A stretch of DNA of 25,658 nucleotides from JBGAWK01 sp044227665 (lineage in GTDB: Bacteria; Bacteroidota; Bacteroidia; Chitinophagales; JADIYW01), in assembly GCA_044227665.1 (NCBI GenBank), contig JBGAWK010000033.1, forward strand, positions 1-25,658, in the 5' to 3' direction. Positions 16,167 to 24,984 of this stretch are shown piece by piece. The notes beneath the pieces are model-generated. The model ran no database searches. It was not told where the DNA came from and was given only the letters and a program-made list of their open reading frames with translations. A program made the translations under genes and the position numbers. How positions within the stretch are numbered: position 1 is the stretch's first letter; each line of letters starts with the position of its first letter.

Positions 16167-17153
16167 TTATTTTTCTTTATTTCTGTCTATGAGGGAGAAG
16201 TGAACATAGCGTTTGGGATTTTTTTGCAAATCCTGAAGTAAAAAATTTAGAGAGCTGATGGTACTGTCAATATTATTATATAGTCCTTCATCTTTAATTA
16301 TCTTACTGATAGTGCCATCGCCTTCGGTGATTTGTGTAAGCAGTTTGTTCACGTCCTGTATGGTCTTAGTGATATCGTTTACAGTTTTTGCTACATCTAC
16401 TTTTGCTAAATTTCCAGTCAATGTCTCGGCATTGGCTACAATCTTGTCTATCTGAGTACTATTTGAGGCGAGTTTTTCCGATAGTATATTGAAATTGGCA
16501 ATTACACTGTCGGCATTGCTGACGATACTATTGATTTTGCCACTGTTTTTATCCAAGATTGCTGTGACAGATTGTAAGGAGTTATTGGCAGTACGCAGTG
16601 TGGTGTTTACTTCTGTGAAAGTCTGCTTTAGCGTATTGGCGTCACCTCTGCCTATGGCATTATGCAAATCTGTGATTACAAAATTTAGCGAGTCCATTAA
16701 GTTGGCTGCTTTTTCTGTGACAGGTGTAAGAGCGTTTGAAATTTCAGCAAACATATCGGTGGTAGGCTCGGAAGGATATACGATGCCTTCTTTCACGGCT
16801 TGCTTGCTTTTGCCCATTTCTATTGCAATACCTTTTTTACTCAATAGATCCACGCTGATAATCTTGAATTTGCTGTCATCGGGGATAAAGATATCTTCAG
16901 AAGTTTGCAACGTTACGAGGACTTGGTATCTTGAATCCTTGGACATGCTTATGTCTTTTACTCTTCCTACTTCATGACCATTTGCCATAATAGCGTTGGA
17001 TTCATAAAGACCTGTTACATCGGAAAAGTTTACGACGAATGTCTTTTCTCTGGTAAATACATTATCGCCTTTAAGATATTTGAATCCTAATACAAGTACC
17101 GCCAAACCTACCAGTGTAAGTGCACCTACAGATATTTCTTGTTTCAATTTCAC
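16167..17153 (-). CDS. MlaD-like MCE domain lipid-transport protein
   Basis: Substrate-binding component of an MCE/Mla-type ABC lipid transporter; the permease and ATPase are not in the window. The 328 residues start with a short cytoplasmic segment and one membrane helix (about 7-26), then an MCE domain (about 36-115) with FSDVTGLYESNAIMANGHEVGRV, then a long amphipathic helical region that would form the multimer tube or tether. The start is GTG at 17153; an in-frame TAG four codons upstream leaves only ATA as an alternative. It lies 40 nt after the amidase gene and is followed by ostA after 1 nt, linking phospholipid and LPS traffic in one transcript. Confidence 0.92.
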   Translation of the reverse strand: MKLKQEISVGALTLVGLAVLVLGFKYLKGDNVFTREKTFVVNFSDVTGLYESNAIMANGHEVGRVKDISMSKDSRYQVLVTLQTSEDIFIPDDSKFKIISVDLLSKKGIAIEMGKSKQAVKEGIVYPSEPTTDMFAEISNALTPVTEKAANLMDSLNFVITDLHNAIGRGDANTLKQTFTEVNTTLRTANNSLQSVTAILDKNSGKINSIVSNADSVIANFNILSEKLASNSTQIDKIVANAETLTGNLAKVDVAKTVNDITKTIQDVNKLLTQITEGDGTISKIIKDEGLYNNIDSTISSLNFLLQDLQKNPKRYVHFSLIDRNKEK

Positions 17154-17193
17154 TATGTTGTACTATATTTTATCCAAAAATAGTATTATAGTA

Positions 17194-18534
17194 CTATTGT
17201 TCCAAATATTTCTGTGCATCCGAAGGCAATAATCTGCTATTTTGTTGATAAACTGCAATAAAAGCATCTTTATAACCCTTGTCTTTTATAATAAATAGTT
17301 GCTGCTTGGCATCTGCTAAGGTGAAGTATTTTCCTGTAAGGTATCTGTATATATTCAAATCTGAATTATACTCTATCTGCAACTTAGGCAATGCATAAAT
17401 AGATTTGTTGGTGGTCGGAATTTTTTGCTTGGTAGCTGCCACCTGAATTTTGAAGAAAATGGTATCTCCATTGCCAACTACTAGATATTCAATATTATCG
17501 GTAGTTGCAAGCGATGCCGTTTTTATGATTTCAGGTTCCGACTTTGGTTGAGTAACAGGGAGGGATTCTAAAGGGGTAGTTTTTTCTAAAATTTGAGCCG
17601 TATCAATGTTTGTTTGATAATTGGTATTTTCTTTGATGGTAATTTGCTCGGCTAGTATCTCTGGGAGAGGGTCTTCACCTATACCTGCGCTGTCAGCGTA
17701 GTTTTTTTTTTCTTCTATTATTAAAGAAGTTTTTTCCATGGCTGATTTATACTCTTTGAAAGCCCGGTAGAGCGCACTGGCAATAAAATCTTGCCCTTTG
17801 GAAGAAGATAGGTAGCTTTCTTCATTGGCATTGGTAAGGAATCCTATTTCGGTAAGTATGGAAGGCATGGTCGTGCGATACAATACTACAAAACCAGCTT
17901 GTTTTACACCTCTGTTGTTTCTATTGAGTGTCTTGGTATATTGATTTTGAATTTTTTGTGCTAGTAATGTGCTTTGCTCCAAGTGTGCATGTTGGTTTAG
18001 TGATAGTATGATGTGTGTCGTAGGGTCATTAGGATCATAGCCATCATAGTTTTTCTTGTAATCTTTTTCTAAGGTGATAACCTCGTTCTCACGCTTGGCA
18101 ACATCAAGGTTGTCGGCAGTTTTATGTAAGCCCAGTACATATGTCTCAGTACCGTATGGAGACGTAGAAGGATTGGCATTGCAGTGTATGCTTATAAAGA
18201 GGTCTGCTTTGTTGCGATTAGCGATAGCCGCCCTCTCATGCAGTTCTATAAAGTTGTCGGTCATGCGAGTGTAATACACCTTAATGCCGGGATAGGCTTC
18301 TTTTATATATGCCCCTAATTTTAAGGCTACTTTTAATGTTACAGATTTCTCTAGGGTGCCTTTGCCACCATGACATCCATTATCTTTTCCTCCATGCCCT
18401 GCGTCTATGACTATCGTCTTGATCTTATAAGGTTCACTGTCAGCTGCCGCAACATTTAGCGACTTATGACTAAGAAAACATACCATCAAGATGAGGTATC
18501 TCGTTAAAACACTATATTTGAACCCCAATCGCAT
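17194..18534 (-). CDS. N-acetylmuramoyl-L-alanine amidase (Amidase_3) with SPOR-like C-terminus
   Basis: Zinc amidase that cuts the amide bond between MurNAc and the stem peptide, acting in the periplasm, typically in daughter-cell separation. The 446 residues show a signal peptide (about 1-31), an Amidase_3 domain (about 38-265) with IDAGHGGKD (H47 as zinc ligand), FISIHCNANP and ILTEIGFLTN (catalytic Glu), a low-complexity linker, and a C-terminal SPOR-like segment (about 360-440, FKIQVAATKQ to KDAFIAVYQ) expected to bind denuded septal glycan. ATG at 18534 is chosen over a TTG at 18540 to begin the signal peptide. Divergent from the LptD-like gene across 62 nt; first gene of its operon. 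Confidence 0.93.
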   Translation of the reverse strand: MRLGFKYSVLTRYLILMVCFLSHKSLNVAAADSEPYKIKTIVIDAGHGGKDNGCHGGKGTLEKSVTLKVALKLGAYIKEAYPGIKVYYTRMTDNFIELHERAAIANRNKADLFISIHCNANPSTSPYGTETYVLGLHKTADNLDVAKRENEVITLEKDYKKNYDGYDPNDPTTHIILSLNQHAHLEQSTLLAQKIQNQYTKTLNRNNRGVKQAGFVVLYRTTMPSILTEIGFLTNANEESYLSSSKGQDFIASALYRAFKEYKSAMEKTSLIIEEKKNYADSAGIGEDPLPEILAEQITIKENTNYQTNIDTAQILEKTTPLESLPVTQPKSEPEIIKTASLATTDNIEYLVVGNGDTIFFKIQVAATKQKIPTTNKSIYALPKLQIEYNSDLNIYRYLTGKYFTLADAKQQLFIIKDKGYKDAFIAVYQQNSRLLPSDAQKYLEQ

Positions 18535-18596
18535 ATTCAATGCAAAATTGCTAAACTTTATTTATATTTTGATATGGTATAACATAAATTTATAAT
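18535..18596. promoter_or_regulatory. Shared divergent promoter region, amidase / LptD-like
   Basis: This 62-bp AT-rich spacer must drive both the amidase–MCE–ostA operon and the LptD-like gene. On the minus strand CAATTTTG (18543-18550) is one mismatch from TAnnTTTG and ends 8 nt before the amidase ATG. On the plus strand TTTG (18568-18571) and TATAATTTG (18591-18599) look promoter-like, but the latter overlaps the TTG start codon, so the LptD promoter stays uncertain. Confidence 0.4.
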
Positions 18597-21209
18597 TTGA
18601 AATTCCGTTTTGCCATATTATTTTATAGTTTTTTTACATTTTGTACGCTACATGCACAAAATGAGCAGTTTTTTCCTGTCTCTGACTCCTTAGCTTTTAC
18701 TATAGACAGCAATATAGCTCTTACACAGCGCAATAATGAGACTATAGTTGTAGAAAAAAGAGAGCTAAAAATTTCTGAGGATTCTTTGGAATATCCTGTT
18801 CAATATTTTGCTGAAGATTCAATAATTTATCAGATAAAGCAAAAAAAGATTTTTCTATATGGCCATGCTAAAATAGAATATGATAAGATAACGATAAGAG
18901 CTGATAGTATCATCTTTGACTGGGATAAAAATGAAGTGTATGCAACTATGATTCTCATTCCTGAGGATACATTAGTGCGAAAAGTGAGATTTACGGATGG
19001 CGAGAATAATTTTGAAGCAGATGCTATGCGATTCAATTTCAAAACTAAGAAAGGCAAGAGTTATGGCATGATTACACGCTTTGATGAAGGGTATTTACAT
19101 GGAGAGCAAATTAAGGTGGTCAATGATAGTACATTATATGCCAAAGGTGCCAAATATACGACTTGTGAATACGAGCACCCACATTACTATATAGAAGTAG
19201 GTAAAGCAAAAATTATCAAAGATAAATTGATAGTAGGGAAATCTGCGGATTTGGTTATCGCTGATGTACATACACCATTTTACTTGCCATTTGCTATTTA
19301 CCCCACTATCAAACAACGCACATCAGGATTCATTTTGCCACGCTGGGGGCAGTCTGCTGGTCAGGGCTTCTTCTTGCTTGGTGGCGGATATTATTGGGCC
19401 ATAAACGATAAAATGGATTTACAAGCTACTGCCGACATCTACACACGGGGAAGCTGGGGCGTACAAGCTACCTATAATTTTATAAAGAAATATAAATTCT
19501 CTAATTCTATAAATGTAGGCATTAATAGTCTTAGAGAGCAAGAACGACAATCACCGAATAAAACGAAACCCTCTCGACAATTTAATGTACTTTGGAATTT
19601 TCAGATAGATCCTAGAAGAATGTATAACAGCAGCTTCTCGGGTTCAATAAATGTCGTTTCTAATACTTATAATCAGTTGAATATTAATAGTGATAGAACT
19701 ACTGTATTAAATAATCAGTTTACATCTACTATAGCGTATAATAAGCAATTCAAAGGTAAATATCCTTCCCAGCTCAGCCTTAATATCAATCACTCTCAAA
19801 ATACCCAAACCAAACAAATCTCTGTAACCTTACCTTCCATAAGTTATTCACTGAATAGGATTATGCCTTTTAAGAGAAAAGTTCAGAGCAGCGTGAAGAA
19901 GTGGTATGAAAATATAGGCTTTAACTATAACCTCGTCACTTCTAATCAGATTACTGCCACGGATAGCACCTTCTTTACGAGGCAAACACTCGATGATATG
20001 AGAGGAGGCTTGAAACATAGCGCTCCCCTTTCAGGTAATTTTAATCTACTCAAATATTTGAATTTTAGTTATAATTTCGACTACACCTCACGCTGGTATT
20101 ACAAATACCAGACTAAGTACTATGATGAAACTCCCGATACCATTAGTGGCAGACCCGTGTACGTAGTTACTCAGGATAAATATGGGTTTAAAATGATTAG
20201 AGACTTTGGACTGTCGGGTGGATTCAATACGCGTCTCTATGGTTTGGTTCAGTTCAAAAAAGGCAAACTTAAAGCCATCCGGCATGTATTTTCGCCTTCC
20301 CTAAATTACAGGTTTCGTCCAGATTTTTCACAGCCTAGATGGAAGTATTATGATTATGTTCAGACAGACACATCAGGAAATAGACAATTTTATTCTTTTT
20401 ACCAAAATAATATATATGGAACAGCATCTCGGGGTAAAGAAGCATCTATAGGCTTGTCATTTAGTAATAATATTGAAATAAAAAGATATAGCAAAAAAGA
20501 TACGCTCACGCATACCAAAAAGATACCGATTTTGGACAATTTTGGACTTAGTTTGTTTTATAATTTTGCCAAAGATTCTCAGAATTTAGAGCCTTTGGCA
20601 TTTTCTGGGAATACCAAGATATTGGAATTTGTAAATATTACCTTTAGCGGTTCCTTGGATTGGTACACTTATGATAAGTTTAACAACAATAGATTAAAAT
20701 CATTCCGCATAAGTACAGACAAAAGGCTCACACGATTGACCAACTTCAATATCTCTATAAATGGTGCTTATACATCCAAACAGCATAGAGACAAGATGGT
20801 ATCCCAAACCCCTACAAGCTATACGCTAGATGATAGAGTATTTAACCAACCTATTGCCTCAGTAAACTTTGAAGTACCTTGGTCTGTGCGCTATGGCTAT
20901 AACTTTAATATTAGAAAGTTCTATACAAAGGGTAAAGATACTGCTGCTGTTACCCAGGCAGTAAACCTCTCCGGAGAAGTAAATCTCACGCCCAAGTGGA
21001 AGGTGAGTATAGCTACAGGGTTTGATATTACGCAGAAAAAAATATCTCGAACAGACATCTCCGTATATAGAGATTTACATTGCTGGCAGCTAGCTTTCAA
21101 CTGGATACCGCTAGGTATTCAAAAAAGCTTTTCTATAAGGCTGAATGTAAAATCTCAAGCACTAAGTTTCTTACAACTCAATAAGCGCAAATCGTGGTTT
21201 GATTACTAA
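18597..21209 (+). CDS. LptD-like outer-membrane LPS assembly protein
   Basis: Outer-membrane barrel that inserts LPS delivered by LptA-type proteins. The 870 residues have a signal peptide (about 1-20, ending TLHAQ), an OstA-like N-terminal beta-jellyroll (about 60-210), and a large C-terminal barrel. The junction motif PFYLPFAIYPTIKQRTSGFI and the following GGGYYWAINDKMDL are typical of LptD. The protein ends in aromatic residues (WFDY), as outer-membrane proteins often do. The start is TTG at 18597: an in-frame TAA lies at 18585 and the only alternative between is ATT; no ATG occurs before the signal peptide. Convergent with the M20 gene, 28 nt apart. Confidence 0.9.
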   Translation: MKFRFAILFYSFFTFCTLHAQNEQFFPVSDSLAFTIDSNIALTQRNNETIVVEKRELKISEDSLEYPVQYFAEDSIIYQIKQKKIFLYGHAKIEYDKITIRADSIIFDWDKNEVYATMILIPEDTLVRKVRFTDGENNFEADAMRFNFKTKKGKSYGMITRFDEGYLHGEQIKVVNDSTLYAKGAKYTTCEYEHPHYYIEVGKAKIIKDKLIVGKSADLVIADVHTPFYLPFAIYPTIKQRTSGFILPRWGQSAGQGFFLLGGGYYWAINDKMDLQATADIYTRGSWGVQATYNFIKKYKFSNSINVGINSLREQERQSPNKTKPSRQFNVLWNFQIDPRRMYNSSFSGSINVVSNTYNQLNINSDRTTVLNNQFTSTIAYNKQFKGKYPSQLSLNINHSQNTQTKQISVTLPSISYSLNRIMPFKRKVQSSVKKWYENIGFNYNLVTSNQITATDSTFFTRQTLDDMRGGLKHSAPLSGNFNLLKYLNFSYNFDYTSRWYYKYQTKYYDETPDTISGRPVYVVTQDKYGFKMIRDFGLSGGFNTRLYGLVQFKKGKLKAIRHVFSPSLNYRFRPDFSQPRWKYYDYVQTDTSGNRQFYSFYQNNIYGTASRGKEASIGLSFSNNIEIKRYSKKDTLTHTKKIPILDNFGLSLFYNFAKDSQNLEPLAFSGNTKILEFVNITFSGSLDWYTYDKFNNNRLKSFRISTDKRLTRLTNFNISINGAYTSKQHRDKMVSQTPTSYTLDDRVFNQPIASVNFEVPWSVRYGYNFNIRKFYTKGKDTAAVTQAVNLSGEVNLTPKWKVSIATGFDITQKKISRTDISVYRDLHCWQLAFNWIPLGIQKSFSIRLNVKSQALSFLQLNKRKSWFDY

Positions 21210-21237
21210 ATGGCTTATAAAAAATTGTATGAAAATA

Positions 21238-22602
21238 TTAAGATTCCATATAGTATTTATAGAAATAGGGTATGGTCTCTATACCCTTGAAGAAATTAAA
21301 GAGTCCATAATGCTCATTGGGAGAGTGGATGTCGTCGCTATCCAAGCCAAAACCCATAAGTATAGATTTTACTTTTAATTCTTTTTCAAATAAGGCCACA
21401 ATGGGAATACTGCCACCACCACGTACAGGATAAGGGGTGCTGCCAAAGGTGGTTGCCATAGCCTTTTCCGCAGCTTTGTAAGCGTGGCTGTCCATGGGCA
21501 ATACATAGGATTCACCGCCGTGATGAGGTTTTACCTTTACTTTTACTCCTAGTGGCGCTATAGACAAAAAGTGCTGTTCAAACAATGCCGTAATCTGCTC
21601 ATGGCTTTGCCCTGGGACGAGGCGCATAGAAATTTTGGCATAAGCCTTGGACGGCAATACAGTCTTAGCACCTTCACCCATATAGCCACCCCATATACCG
21701 TTGACATCCAGTGTAGGACGTATGGAAGCCCGCTCAGGGCTGTTATACCCCTTTTCTCCTACGCCTACGGCTATAGCCAAATCCCGATTATACGCTTGCT
21801 CATCAAAAGGAGCTTGTGCCAATAGCTTGCGCTCTTCCAAACTCAATTCGCCTACTTCATCATAAAATCCGGGAATGGTGATGCGGTTGTCGGCATCCTT
21901 TAGCGAAGCAATCATTTCACACAAAATATTTATGGGATTGGGTACCGCACCGCCATACACGCCGGAATGTAGATCTCTATTTGGGCCTGTAACCTCTACT
22001 TCTACATAGCTCAATCCTCGCAAACCTGTAGTCAAAGAAGGAATATCGTTTGCAATTATGGAAGTATCAGAGATGAGGATTACATCGCAAGATAGCTTTT
22101 CCCTATTTGCGACTACAAATGTCTCCAAATGGTCTGAGCCCACTTCTTCTTCGCCTTCAATCATGATTTTTACATTGCAAGGCAAAATGCCTTGATCAAG
22201 CATAAGCTCTATAGCTTTCACATGCATGAAGAACTGCCCTTTGTCGTCACAGGCACCACGTGCATAGATGTTGCCATTGCGGATTTGAGGCTCAAATGGA
22301 GGTGTTGTCCATAAATCTAATGGATCGGCGGGTTGCACATCATAATGTCCATATACTAGAACGGTAGGGAGATCTCCAGAAATTATCTTTTCACCATATA
22401 CTACAGGATGACCTTCTGTAGGAAAAAGCTCTACGGCATCTAATCCTGCCTTTTTCATATATGTAGCTACAGATTCTGCACAGCGCGCAACGTCTGCCTT
22501 ATATGCAGGGTCAGCACTTACAGAAGGTATCCTCAATAGTTCGAATAGTTCTTCTACATACCTGTCTTTGTTTTTGTCTATAAGCTCTAGCAAATTATGC
22601 AT
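21238..22602 (-). CDS. M20 family metallopeptidase (dipeptidase)
   Basis: Zinc-dependent amino- or dipeptidase of the M20/ArgE/carnosinase type, probably cytoplasmic. The 454 residues contain the di-zinc ligands: GHYDVQPAD with H86 and D88, ACDDKGQF with the bridging Asp, EGEEEVGS with the catalytic Glu pair, and the C-terminal DDIHSPNEH histidine. The lid/dimerisation domain lies between (about 210-360). I choose ATG at 22602; a longer reading frame reaching 22695 is unlikely because a consensus promoter lies inside that extension and would start transcription at about 22611. Divergent from the PolX-like gene. Confidence 0.94.
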   Translation of the reverse strand: MHNLLELIDKNKDRYVEELFELLRIPSVSADPAYKADVARCAESVATYMKKAGLDAVELFPTEGHPVVYGEKIISGDLPTVLVYGHYDVQPADPLDLWTTPPFEPQIRNGNIYARGACDDKGQFFMHVKAIELMLDQGILPCNVKIMIEGEEEVGSDHLETFVVANREKLSCDVILISDTSIIANDIPSLTTGLRGLSYVEVEVTGPNRDLHSGVYGGAVPNPINILCEMIASLKDADNRITIPGFYDEVGELSLEERKLLAQAPFDEQAYNRDLAIAVGVGEKGYNSPERASIRPTLDVNGIWGGYMGEGAKTVLPSKAYAKISMRLVPGQSHEQITALFEQHFLSIAPLGVKVKVKPHHGGESYVLPMDSHAYKAAEKAMATTFGSTPYPVRGGGSIPIVALFEKELKVKSILMGFGLDSDDIHSPNEHYGLFNFFKGIETIPYFYKYYMES

Positions 22603-22617
22603 ACCGTCATTTTTTGT

Positions 22618-22648
22618 CAAAAGTATTTTAAATAATAATTCTTTCAAA
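22618..22648 (-). promoter_or_regulatory. Consensus Bacteroidota promoter of the M20 peptidase gene
   Basis: On the minus strand TTTG (22645-22648) is followed after exactly 19 nt by TACTTTTG (22618-22625), matching the -33 TTTG / -7 TAnnTTTG consensus. Predicted transcription start is about 22611, giving a leader of roughly 9 nt. Confidence 0.7.
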
Positions 22649-22668
22649 AAAAACTTACATATTTGAAC

Positions 22669-24324
22669 ATGGATAATGCGAGTATAGCTGCCCATTTTGC
22701 CATGCTGGCAAAAGTCATGGAGTTACATCAGGAAAATGTTTTTAAGATTAGAAGTTATAGTAATGTATCTGAAGTTATTGCATCATATCCTTCACCTTTA
22801 GCGGCGATGTCTTTAGAGCACTTGCAAGAGATTCCGGGTATAGGAAATGCTATTGCCGCCAAAATTGTACAGTTGAATACCATAGGACACTTGGATTTGT
22901 TACAGAAATATTTGAGCCAAACGCCACAAGGGGTAATAGACCTGATGCAGTTGAAGGGGTTGGGTGTCAAGAAAATTTGGATACTTTGGAAAGAACTGGG
23001 CATAGAAAGTATGGGAGAGTTGGAATATGCATGTAAAGAAAATCGGTTACTAACACTGAAAGGCTTTGGAGAAAAAACGCAAAAGAATATCTTAGAGCAG
23101 ATTGCCTTTTTGCAGCAGCATAATGGTAAAATTCTTTTGCATAAAGCAGAAAGGTGGTGGCAAGAATTATATCATATCATATCTGAGCAGTACCCCGAAG
23201 CAGTACTCCAGTTTGTAGGTGCATTACGGCTGCGAGAAAATGTGATTTCCCATGTGGAAATTGTAGCCAAAAACATTGCTAAAGTACAAGTATCGGAACT
23301 GTTTTCTCTACATGCCATTACCTTTGATGAAGAGGAGAAAACGATTAAGGGTAGCAATCCTGTGCTTTGGACTATATATTTTCTAGAAGAAAATGAATGG
23401 GCAAAGTGGGTATTTGAGAAAAGTGCTGAGCCCAATCATGTTTCAGCGGTGAGGGCTGCTATTTCTGATTACGATACTAAGTATTATTATGAGGAAAAAG
23501 ATATTTATCATGCTGCCCAATTACCCTATATAGCGCCAGAACTCAGAAGCAGCCTGCATAGCTTGGAAGAGGCTATGCAATGGCATAAGGATTTGATACA
23601 ATTTCAGGACATAAAAGGTGTAATTCATACCCATACGAAGTATAGTGACGGCCAACATGCTATTGCAGAGATGGCGGATGAATGTTTGCGATTGGGATAT
23701 GAGTATCTTGCCATTTCCGATCACTCTAAGTCTGCATTTTATGCCAATGGGCTTAAAGAAGGGGATGTAATAAGGCAACACCAAGAAATTGACAGGCTCA
23801 ATGCAAAGGGCTTTGGCAGGGAATTTACTATCCTAAAAAGCATAGAATCAGATATCCTATCAGATGGCAGTCTGGATTACGATGCTGATATGCTATGCTC
23901 ATTTGATGTAGTAATAGCATCTATACATAGTCTTCTGAAAATGGATGAAGAAAAAGCTACAAGTAGATTAATCAAAGCTATAGAAAATCCTTACACTCAT
24001 ATTTTGGGACATTTAAGTGGTCGCCTGCTCTTGAGTCGCAAAGGATATCCTTTGGATATGGTAAAAATCATTGATGCTTGCGCTGCCAACAAGGTGGCAA
24101 TAGAATTGAATGCTAATCCGCATCGCCTTGATATAGATGCAAAATGGCTAACCTATTGCATGGAGAAAAATGTCCTCATAGCGATCAATCCAGATGCACA
24201 CCACATAAATGGTATAGCCGACATTAAGTATGGAATATATGCTGCCCGTAGGGGAGGACTACAAAAAAACTATTGCATAAATACCTATAACAAAGAAGAT
24301 TTTTTGCATTCACTAAAGAAATAA
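22669..24324 (+). CDS. PolX-like protein: HhH region, degenerate polymerase X domain, intact PHP domain
   Basis: Resembles bacterial family X DNA polymerase/3'-5' exonuclease, used in base-excision repair. The 551 residues show an N-terminal 8-kDa HhH region with LQEIPGIGNAIAAKI (about 50-64) and a second HhH around LKGLGVKKI, a reduced polymerase palm (about 165-290), and a C-terminal PHP domain with HTHTKYSDG (H320, H322), ISDHSKS, ASIHS, GHLSGRLL (H448) and NPDAHH (D509, H511). In the palm the expected DxD of GSxxRxxExxxDxD reads H195 and E197, so polymerase activity is doubtful while the exonuclease/phosphoesterase site looks complete. ATG at 22669 is chosen over TTG at 22663. Ends 1 nt from the convergent methyltransferase gene. 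Confidence 0.9.
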   Translation: MDNASIAAHFAMLAKVMELHQENVFKIRSYSNVSEVIASYPSPLAAMSLEHLQEIPGIGNAIAAKIVQLNTIGHLDLLQKYLSQTPQGVIDLMQLKGLGVKKIWILWKELGIESMGELEYACKENRLLTLKGFGEKTQKNILEQIAFLQQHNGKILLHKAERWWQELYHIISEQYPEAVLQFVGALRLRENVISHVEIVAKNIAKVQVSELFSLHAITFDEEEKTIKGSNPVLWTIYFLEENEWAKWVFEKSAEPNHVSAVRAAISDYDTKYYYEEKDIYHAAQLPYIAPELRSSLHSLEEAMQWHKDLIQFQDIKGVIHTHTKYSDGQHAIAEMADECLRLGYEYLAISDHSKSAFYANGLKEGDVIRQHQEIDRLNAKGFGREFTILKSIESDILSDGSLDYDADMLCSFDVVIASIHSLLKMDEEKATSRLIKAIENPYTHILGHLSGRLLLSRKGYPLDMVKIIDACAANKVAIELNANPHRLDIDAKWLTYCMEKNVLIAINPDAHHINGIADIKYGIYAARRGGLQKNYCINTYNKEDFLHSLKK

Positions 24325-24325
24325 A

Positions 24326-24979
24326 CTACTTCTCAGCAATAAAGCAAATATAGTCAAACATAGGATTCTCAGGCTTTAGAGGTACTACCCGAATATTTTT
24401 AAAACCTATATCTTGTAATAAATAGAGATAATCTGATTTGTCATGTTGCTGAGGATGTAGGGCATCCGTAGGAACAATCCTTAGTAGAAATTTGAGCACC
24501 TGAAATCGGTGTACATCTGTACTGATAATAGCTTTCCCACCCACCTTTAGATTGCTGTAAATATTTTTCAGGGAAATAGGTAGGTCTGCGACATGGTTAA
24601 TAGCATTGAGAGAAAATATATACTCGAAGTTTTCAGCACTAGAAAAGTCTTCCAAACTCTTATGGAGAAAAGTACAGTAGGGATATTTGCTTTCCTCGAA
24701 ATGTGGCAGCGACAGATATTGCCCCATAAGTGGATCTAATGCGGTTACATCATTATCTTCCAATATTATAAATATACCGGCAGGACCACATCCGGCATCC
24801 ATAATTTTTTTTCCTGCCAGGAAATGTAAATCATCGGGTAGGTTCTGTAAAAAATCTTTCCAATACTTTTTTTTCCATGCGAGATATTCTTCTGGATTTT
24901 TATTTTTCAAATAGCGTTTCCACCACCACCATTCGAGTCGCTGTGCCAATTGCCATAGTCTGTTTTTTCTAAATTCCAT
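24326..24979 (-). CDS. Class I SAM-dependent methyltransferase, substrate unknown
   Basis: A 217-residue methyltransferase. Motif I is DAGCGPAGIF (about 62-71), followed by ALDPL as the acidic motif II, SLNAINHVADL as motif IV, and LKVGGKAIISTD as motif VI. The N-terminal 50 residues are a helical extension rich in Trp and Lys, including four Trp in a row (17-20), which may bind the substrate or a membrane surface. ATG at 24979 is 5 nt after the stop of the UbiD-family gene, so the two are probably co-transcribed; a quinone-related substrate is possible but not shown. It lacks the UbiE/MenG signature as far as I can judge. Confidence 0.85.
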   Translation of the reverse strand: MEFRKNRLWQLAQRLEWWWWKRYLKNKNPEEYLAWKKKYWKDFLQNLPDDLHFLAGKKIMDAGCGPAGIFIILEDNDVTALDPLMGQYLSLPHFEESKYPYCTFLHKSLEDFSSAENFEYIFSLNAINHVADLPISLKNIYSNLKVGGKAIISTDVHRFQVLKFLLRIVPTDALHPQQHDKSDYLYLLQDIGFKNIRVVPLKPENPMFDYICFIAEK

Positions 24980-24984
24980 GTAGG

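Noticed and set aside
18568..18599. TTTG-N19-TATAATTTG as the promoter of the LptD-like gene
   Set aside because: The box is one base too long and ends inside the TTG start codon, so RNA would begin after the start; no downstream in-frame start keeps the signal peptide.
22603..22695. N-terminal extension of the M20 peptidase
   Set aside because: A consensus promoter with exact 19-nt spacing lies inside the extension, and the added residues do not match the family.
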